From NCBI GenBank assembly GCA_030149685.1, contig JASLGI010000108.1:1-9021 (forward strand): a stretch of 9,021 nucleotides of DNA. The letters are read 5' to 3'. Below are positions 6,563 to 9,021 of this stretch, in pieces. The notes beneath the pieces are model-generated. The model ran no database searches, was not told the DNA's origin, and saw nothing but the letters and a program-made list of their open reading frames with translations. A program made the translations under genes and the position numbers. This DNA comes from Bacillaceae bacterium (GTDB lineage Bacteria > Bacillota > Bacilli > Bacillales_A > Planococcaceae). How positions within the stretch are numbered: position 1 is the first letter of the stretch; each line of letters begins with the position of its first letter.

Positions 6563-7042
6563 ATGGATATTTTACAGTTAACGAAAAAACAGCTTCAAGA
6601 AGAATCACTCATCGATATTGCTTATGCACTTTTAACTGAAAAAGAACAGTCGATGACAGTAGTTGATTTGTTAGAAGAGATTCGAAAAGTGACCGGTTTT
6701 ACGAAAGCAGAAATGCAAGAGAAGATTGCTCAGTTTTATACAGATATGAATGTCGATGGACGTTTCCTCGCATTAGATGAAGGCCAGTGGGGACTTCGTG
6801 AATGGTATCCGATCGATCAAATTAAAGAAGAAACAGCTCCGGTCGTTAAAACACACGAAGATGAAGAAGACTTCGGTTTAGAAGAGTTAGAAGACCTCGA
6901 AGTAGAGGAAGAAGACGATCCATTGTTAGAAGATGACGAAACAGAAGAAGACATTGTCGAAGGTGCTGATGAGGAAGAATTCGACGATTATGACGAAGAA
7001 GATTTCGATTTACCAGAAGATGAATTTGAAGATGTTGAATAA
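6563..7042 (+). CDS. rpoE: DNA-directed RNA polymerase delta subunit
   Basis: Delta is a Firmicute-specific subunit that binds core RNA polymerase, displaces bound nucleic acid and helps recycling and promoter selectivity. The 159-residue protein has the expected two parts: an N-terminal winged-helix HARE-HTH domain (about 1-85) with the conserved stretch FYTDMNVDGRFLAL (58-71) and WGLREWYP (76-83), and a very acidic, probably disordered tail (about 98-159). The start at 6563 is preferred over a GTG at 6551. The sequence 6544-6553 matches the anti-Shine-Dalgarno complement AAAGGAGGTG at 9 of 10 positions, so the GTG is part of the ribosome binding site, and MDILQL then aligns with the B. subtilis N-terminus as remembered. 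pyrG follows, the usual order in Bacillales. Confidence 0.95.
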   Translation: MDILQLTKKQLQEESLIDIAYALLTEKEQSMTVVDLLEEIRKVTGFTKAEMQEKIAQFYTDMNVDGRFLALDEGQWGLREWYPIDQIKEETAPVVKTHEDEEDFGLEELEDLEVEEEDDPLLEDDETEEDIVEGADEEEFDDYDEEDFDLPEDEFEDVE

Positions 7043-7064
7043 ATGGACACTATTTTGATTGTAC

Positions 7065-7093
7065 TTGACTTCAATCAATGAACGATTTAAGAT
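7065..7093 (+). promoter_or_regulatory. pyrG promoter
   Basis: TTGACT (7065-7070, 5 of 6) and TAAGAT (7088-7093, 4 of 6) are separated by exactly 17 bases, fitting a sigma-A promoter. Counting 7 bases from the -10 places the start at G7100, the first G of GGGCC. Inverted TTGATTG/CAATCAA heptamers surround both boxes (7055-7061, 7072-7078, 7094-7100). Confidence 0.8.
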
Positions 7094-7099
7094 TTGATT

Positions 7100-7183
7100 G
7101 GGCCTAAAAATTAGAAGGCACATGAAAACGTGTAATAGCGCTCCAATGTTGTAGTTAATTCTACAGCCGTGGAGCGCTTTTTT
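7100..7183 (+). promoter_or_regulatory. pyrG leader attenuator (CTP-responsive type)
   Basis: The predicted transcript begins GGGCC and runs 38 bases, with a small hairpin (7120-7133), into an intrinsic terminator. In B. subtilis (established), pyrG transcripts start GGGC. When CTP is low, polymerase stalls before the C and adds extra G residues. The G-rich 5' end then pairs with the C/U-rich left arm of the terminator and lets transcription continue. Here the left arm contains CTCC (7141-7144), which a G run could pair with, though this C/U tract seems shorter than the one I remember for B. subtilis. Promoter, start and terminator are seen; the CTP mechanism is inferred by homology. Confidence 0.75.
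7137..7183 (+). terminator. Intrinsic terminator in the pyrG leader
   Basis: A 9-pair stem (7137-7145 with 7170-7178) encloses an inner 5-pair stem TGTAG/CTACA (7150-7154, 7161-7165) and loop TTAATT, followed by a T run at 7178-7183. It lies 55 bases upstream of the pyrG start codon, so it must be bypassed for pyrG expression. It may also stop transcripts arriving from rpoE. Confidence 0.88.
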
Positions 7184-7237
7184 CTTTGATAGGTAAGTGA
7201 CGTAATTTGTAGAGATGAATGGAGGAACTACGTAGTC

Positions 7238-8836
7238 ATGACGAAATATATTTTTGTTACCGGTGGTGTCGTATCATCACTCGGAAAAGGAATTAACGCT
7301 GCCTCACTCGGCCGCTTATTAAAAAATAGAGGATTAAATGTAACGATTCAGAAGTTCGACCCTTACATTAATATCGACCCAGGTACGATGAGTCCTTATC
7401 AGCACGGGGAAGTATTCGTAACGAAAGATGGTGCGGAAACGGACTTAGACTTAGGTCATTATGAACGTTTCATCGATATTGAGTTAAATAAGTATTCGAA
7501 CGTTACGATGGGAAAAGTGTATTCACGCGTATTAAAGAAAGAGCGTCAAGGCGCTTATAAAGGTGCGACAGTACAAGTAATTCCTCACGTAACGAATGAA
7601 ATTAAAGATCTCATTCAACGAGCAGGCCGCGAAATGAATGCGGATGTCGTTATTACAGAGATTGGGGGAAGTGTCGGAGATATTGAGTCACTTCCTTACT
7701 TAGAAGCTTTACGCCAGATGAAAACAGACCTTCCAGACAACGACGTGATGTATATTCATAACACATTGATTCCGTATTTAAGCGCAGCGGGAGAAATGAA
7801 AACGAAACCGACACAACATAGTGTAAAAGAGCTTCGTAGTCTCGGAATTCAGCCAAATATGATTGTGACACGTAGTGAATATCCAGTGCCACAAGAGATG
7901 AAAGATAAAATTGCACTCTTCTGTAATATTCGTCCGACAGAAGTCATTGAAGCACTCGATGCGGAAACACTTTACGAAGTACCGCTCAACCTTCATGCAC
8001 AACAGATGGATAAACTCGTCGTTGATTTCCTCGGACTTGAAACGCATGAGCCGGATTTAACAGAGATTCAAGATCTCGTAAAACTCGTGAAATCACTCGA
8101 TAAAGAAGTGACGATCGGACTCGTCGGTAAATACGTCGAACTTCCAGATGCGTACATTTCAGTCGTTGAAGCATTAAGCCATGCAGGATATGAGTTCGGT
8201 GCAGATGTGAAAGTAAAATGGATCGATTCAGAAGATGTAACGAAAGAAAACGTCGAAGAGATGCTTTCAAGTATTGACGGTGTCGTTATTCCTGGAGGAT
8301 TCGGAAGTCGCGCGATCGACGGAATGATCGAAGCGATTACGTATGCACGTACAAATCAATTACCAACATTCGGAATCGGTCTCGGGATGCAATTACAAGC
8401 AGTCGAAGTCGCACGCAATGTTGCAGGATTAGAAGGTGCGCACTCAGTAGAATTCGATGCGGATGCACCGCATAAAGTCGTTGAACTTCACCACGCATGT
8501 GAATTCGACCGCGCGAGCACATTACGCTTAGGAGCAATTCCATTTGAGATGGAAAAAGACTCACAAGCAGCGAAAGCATATGAAACACTTGAAGCGAGCG
8601 AACGTTATCGTCATCGTTTCGAAGTAGCGACAAACTACGCACCAGCACTTGAAAAAGCAGGATTTTCAGTAACGGCACGTACGACGGAAGACCATGGCGC
8701 AGATATCGCGATTATGGAATTACACGATCACCCATTCTTTATGGGAACACAATTCCATCCAGAATTCACGTCACGTCCGACACGCCCACAACCGCTCATT
8801 CGTGAGTTCGTTCGTGCAGCGATTGAACATCAATAA
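7238..8836 (+). CDS. pyrG: CTP synthase with glycine in place of the glutaminase cysteine
   Basis: CTP synthase makes CTP from UTP and ATP, normally with ammonia released from glutamine. The 532-residue frame is complete. The synthase half (about 1-265) is well conserved: SLGKG P-loop near 14-18, [26 protein letters not shown] and KTKPTQHS. The class I glutamine amidotransferase half (about 290-532) keeps the oxyanion-loop PGGFG (352-356) and the His507/Glu509 pair in FHPEF. The nucleophile motif, however, reads GIGLGMQ: Gly381 (codon GGT, 8378-8380) stands where Cys is expected. As written, glutamine hydrolysis should be lost and free ammonia would be needed. Other motifs in this half have also drifted. 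The start has GGAGG at 7221-7225, 12 bases upstream. The gene is controlled by the leader attenuator. Confidence 0.95.
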   Translation: MTKYIFVTGGVVSSLGKGINAASLGRLLKNRGLNVTIQKFDPYINIDPGTMSPYQHGEVFVTKDGAETDLDLGHYERFIDIELNKYSNVTMGKVYSRVLKKERQGAYKGATVQVIPHVTNEIKDLIQRAGREMNADVVITEIGGSVGDIESLPYLEALRQMKTDLPDNDVMYIHNTLIPYLSAAGEMKTKPTQHSVKELRSLGIQPNMIVTRSEYPVPQEMKDKIALFCNIRPTEVIEALDAETLYEVPLNLHAQQMDKLVVDFLGLETHEPDLTEIQDLVKLVKSLDKEVTIGLVGKYVELPDAYISVVEALSHAGYEFGADVKVKWIDSEDVTKENVEEMLSSIDGVVIPGGFGSRAIDGMIEAITYARTNQLPTFGIGLGMQLQAVEVARNVAGLEGAHSVEFDADAPHKVVELHHACEFDRASTLRLGAIPFEMEKDSQAAKAYETLEASERYRHRFEVATNYAPALEKAGFSVTARTTEDHGADIAIMELHDHPFFMGTQFHPEFTSRPTRPQPLIREFVRAAIEHQ

Positions 8837-8857
8837 AAAATAGTCATTAACGAAAGA

Positions 8858-8909
8858 AAAACCTAGTGATCTTTTACTTCAAGTAAAAGGTCGCTAGGTT
8901 TTATTTTTT
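8858..8909. terminator. Long bidirectional terminator between convergent genes
   Basis: Arms at 8858-8879 and 8881-8902 pair over 22 bases with only two G-U pairs. The sequence then runs into TTTTATTTTTT on the plus strand. On the minus strand the hairpin is followed by a T-rich tract (complement of 8851-8861). It therefore can end both pyrG and the convergent gene that stops at 8916. Confidence 0.9.
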
Positions 8910-8915
8910 GTGAAA

Positions 8916-9021
8916 TTAGTCGTTCATTTCTTCTGCAACGATGGCGCGATATTGCATGAGCACCGCTTCAAAAATAAAGGTTGCGAGTAAACTGTGTGGG
9001 CGTCCGACGCGCTCACCGCTA
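8916..9021 (-). CDS. ywjG: YwjG/DUF2529-like protein, C-terminal 34 residues only
   Basis: An open frame enters from the right edge on the minus strand and ends with TAA (complement of 8916-8918). The 34 visible residues begin SGERVGRPHSLLATFIFEAV and end VAEEMND. The pattern G-x-R-x-G-x-P followed by a hydrophobic helix resembles, from memory, the end of B. subtilis YwjG (DUF2529), which lies next to pyrG and before spo0F. Codon choice looks like its neighbours, and a terminator is correctly placed after the stop. Family and synteny support the call, but the visible part is too short for certainty. The function of DUF2529 is unknown. Confidence 0.6.
   Translation of the reverse strand, partial: SGERVGRPHSLLATFIFEAVLMQYRAIVAEEMND

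Noticed and set aside
8337..8678. Minus-strand open frame of 113 codons inside pyrG
   Set aside because: It is antisense to a conserved coding region with no RBS, and its composition is that of a shadow frame.
7238..8836. pyrG as a pseudogene because of the missing cysteine
   Set aside because: The frame is full length, synthase motifs and the leader attenuator are intact, and an ammonia-using enzyme could still work, so it is kept as a CDS with a flagged residue.
1..9021. Mobile elements, CRISPR array, tRNA or rRNA genes, defence or toxin-antitoxin modules
   Set aside because: No transposase-like frames, terminal inverted repeats, regularly spaced repeats or RNA-gene signatures were seen. 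Every gene except the small membrane protein belongs to a recognised family.

Overview
The window reads as chromosomal DNA of a low-to-middle GC Gram-positive bacterium of the order Bacillales. The evidence is gene content (YwhB, YwhD, YwiB, the RNA polymerase delta subunit and a YwjG-like end), strong AGGAGG-type ribosome binding sites, U-tailed intrinsic terminators and a lipoprotein-type substrate-binding protein. The genus cannot be fixed from the sequence. It looks like ordinary core genome plus a vitamin B12 operon. I see no transposase, integrase, tRNA, rRNA or CRISPR array.

Layout. Bases 1-14 hold the first codons of a divergent ywhB-like tautomerase gene. ywhD (80-577) follows with a terminator, then ywiB (635-1057) and argS (1054-2721), which overlap by 4 bases. 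argS ends in a strong terminator. Bases 2722-3026 are non-coding and carry a cobalamin riboswitch. It leads a four-gene operon: btuF (3027-4007, lipoprotein), btuC (3994-4977, permease), btuD (4977-5720, ATPase) and a PduO-type cobalamin adenosyltransferase (5725-6297). Together these import a corrinoid and convert it to adenosylcobalamin, the ligand the riboswitch would sense.

Next come a promoter, a 60-residue two-helix membrane protein (6351-6533) and rpoE (6563-7042). The 195-base rpoE-pyrG gap holds a good sigma-A promoter, a predicted transcript start of GGGCC and an intrinsic terminator. This is the architecture of the CTP-sensing pyrG attenuator known in Bacillus subtilis. pyrG (7238-8836) encodes CTP synthase. 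A long hairpin terminator separates it from a convergent gene whose last 34 codons (8916-9021, minus strand) resemble the YwjG/DUF2529 C-terminus.

The most striking observation is in pyrG. The frame is intact and the ammonia-ligase half is well conserved, but the nucleophilic cysteine of the glutaminase domain (usual motif GICLGMQ) is a glycine (GIGLGMQ, Gly381). Nearby glutaminase motifs have also drifted. If this is not a sequencing or assembly error, the enzyme should be unable to hydrolyse glutamine and should depend on free ammonia. No wholly new multi-gene system is evident.
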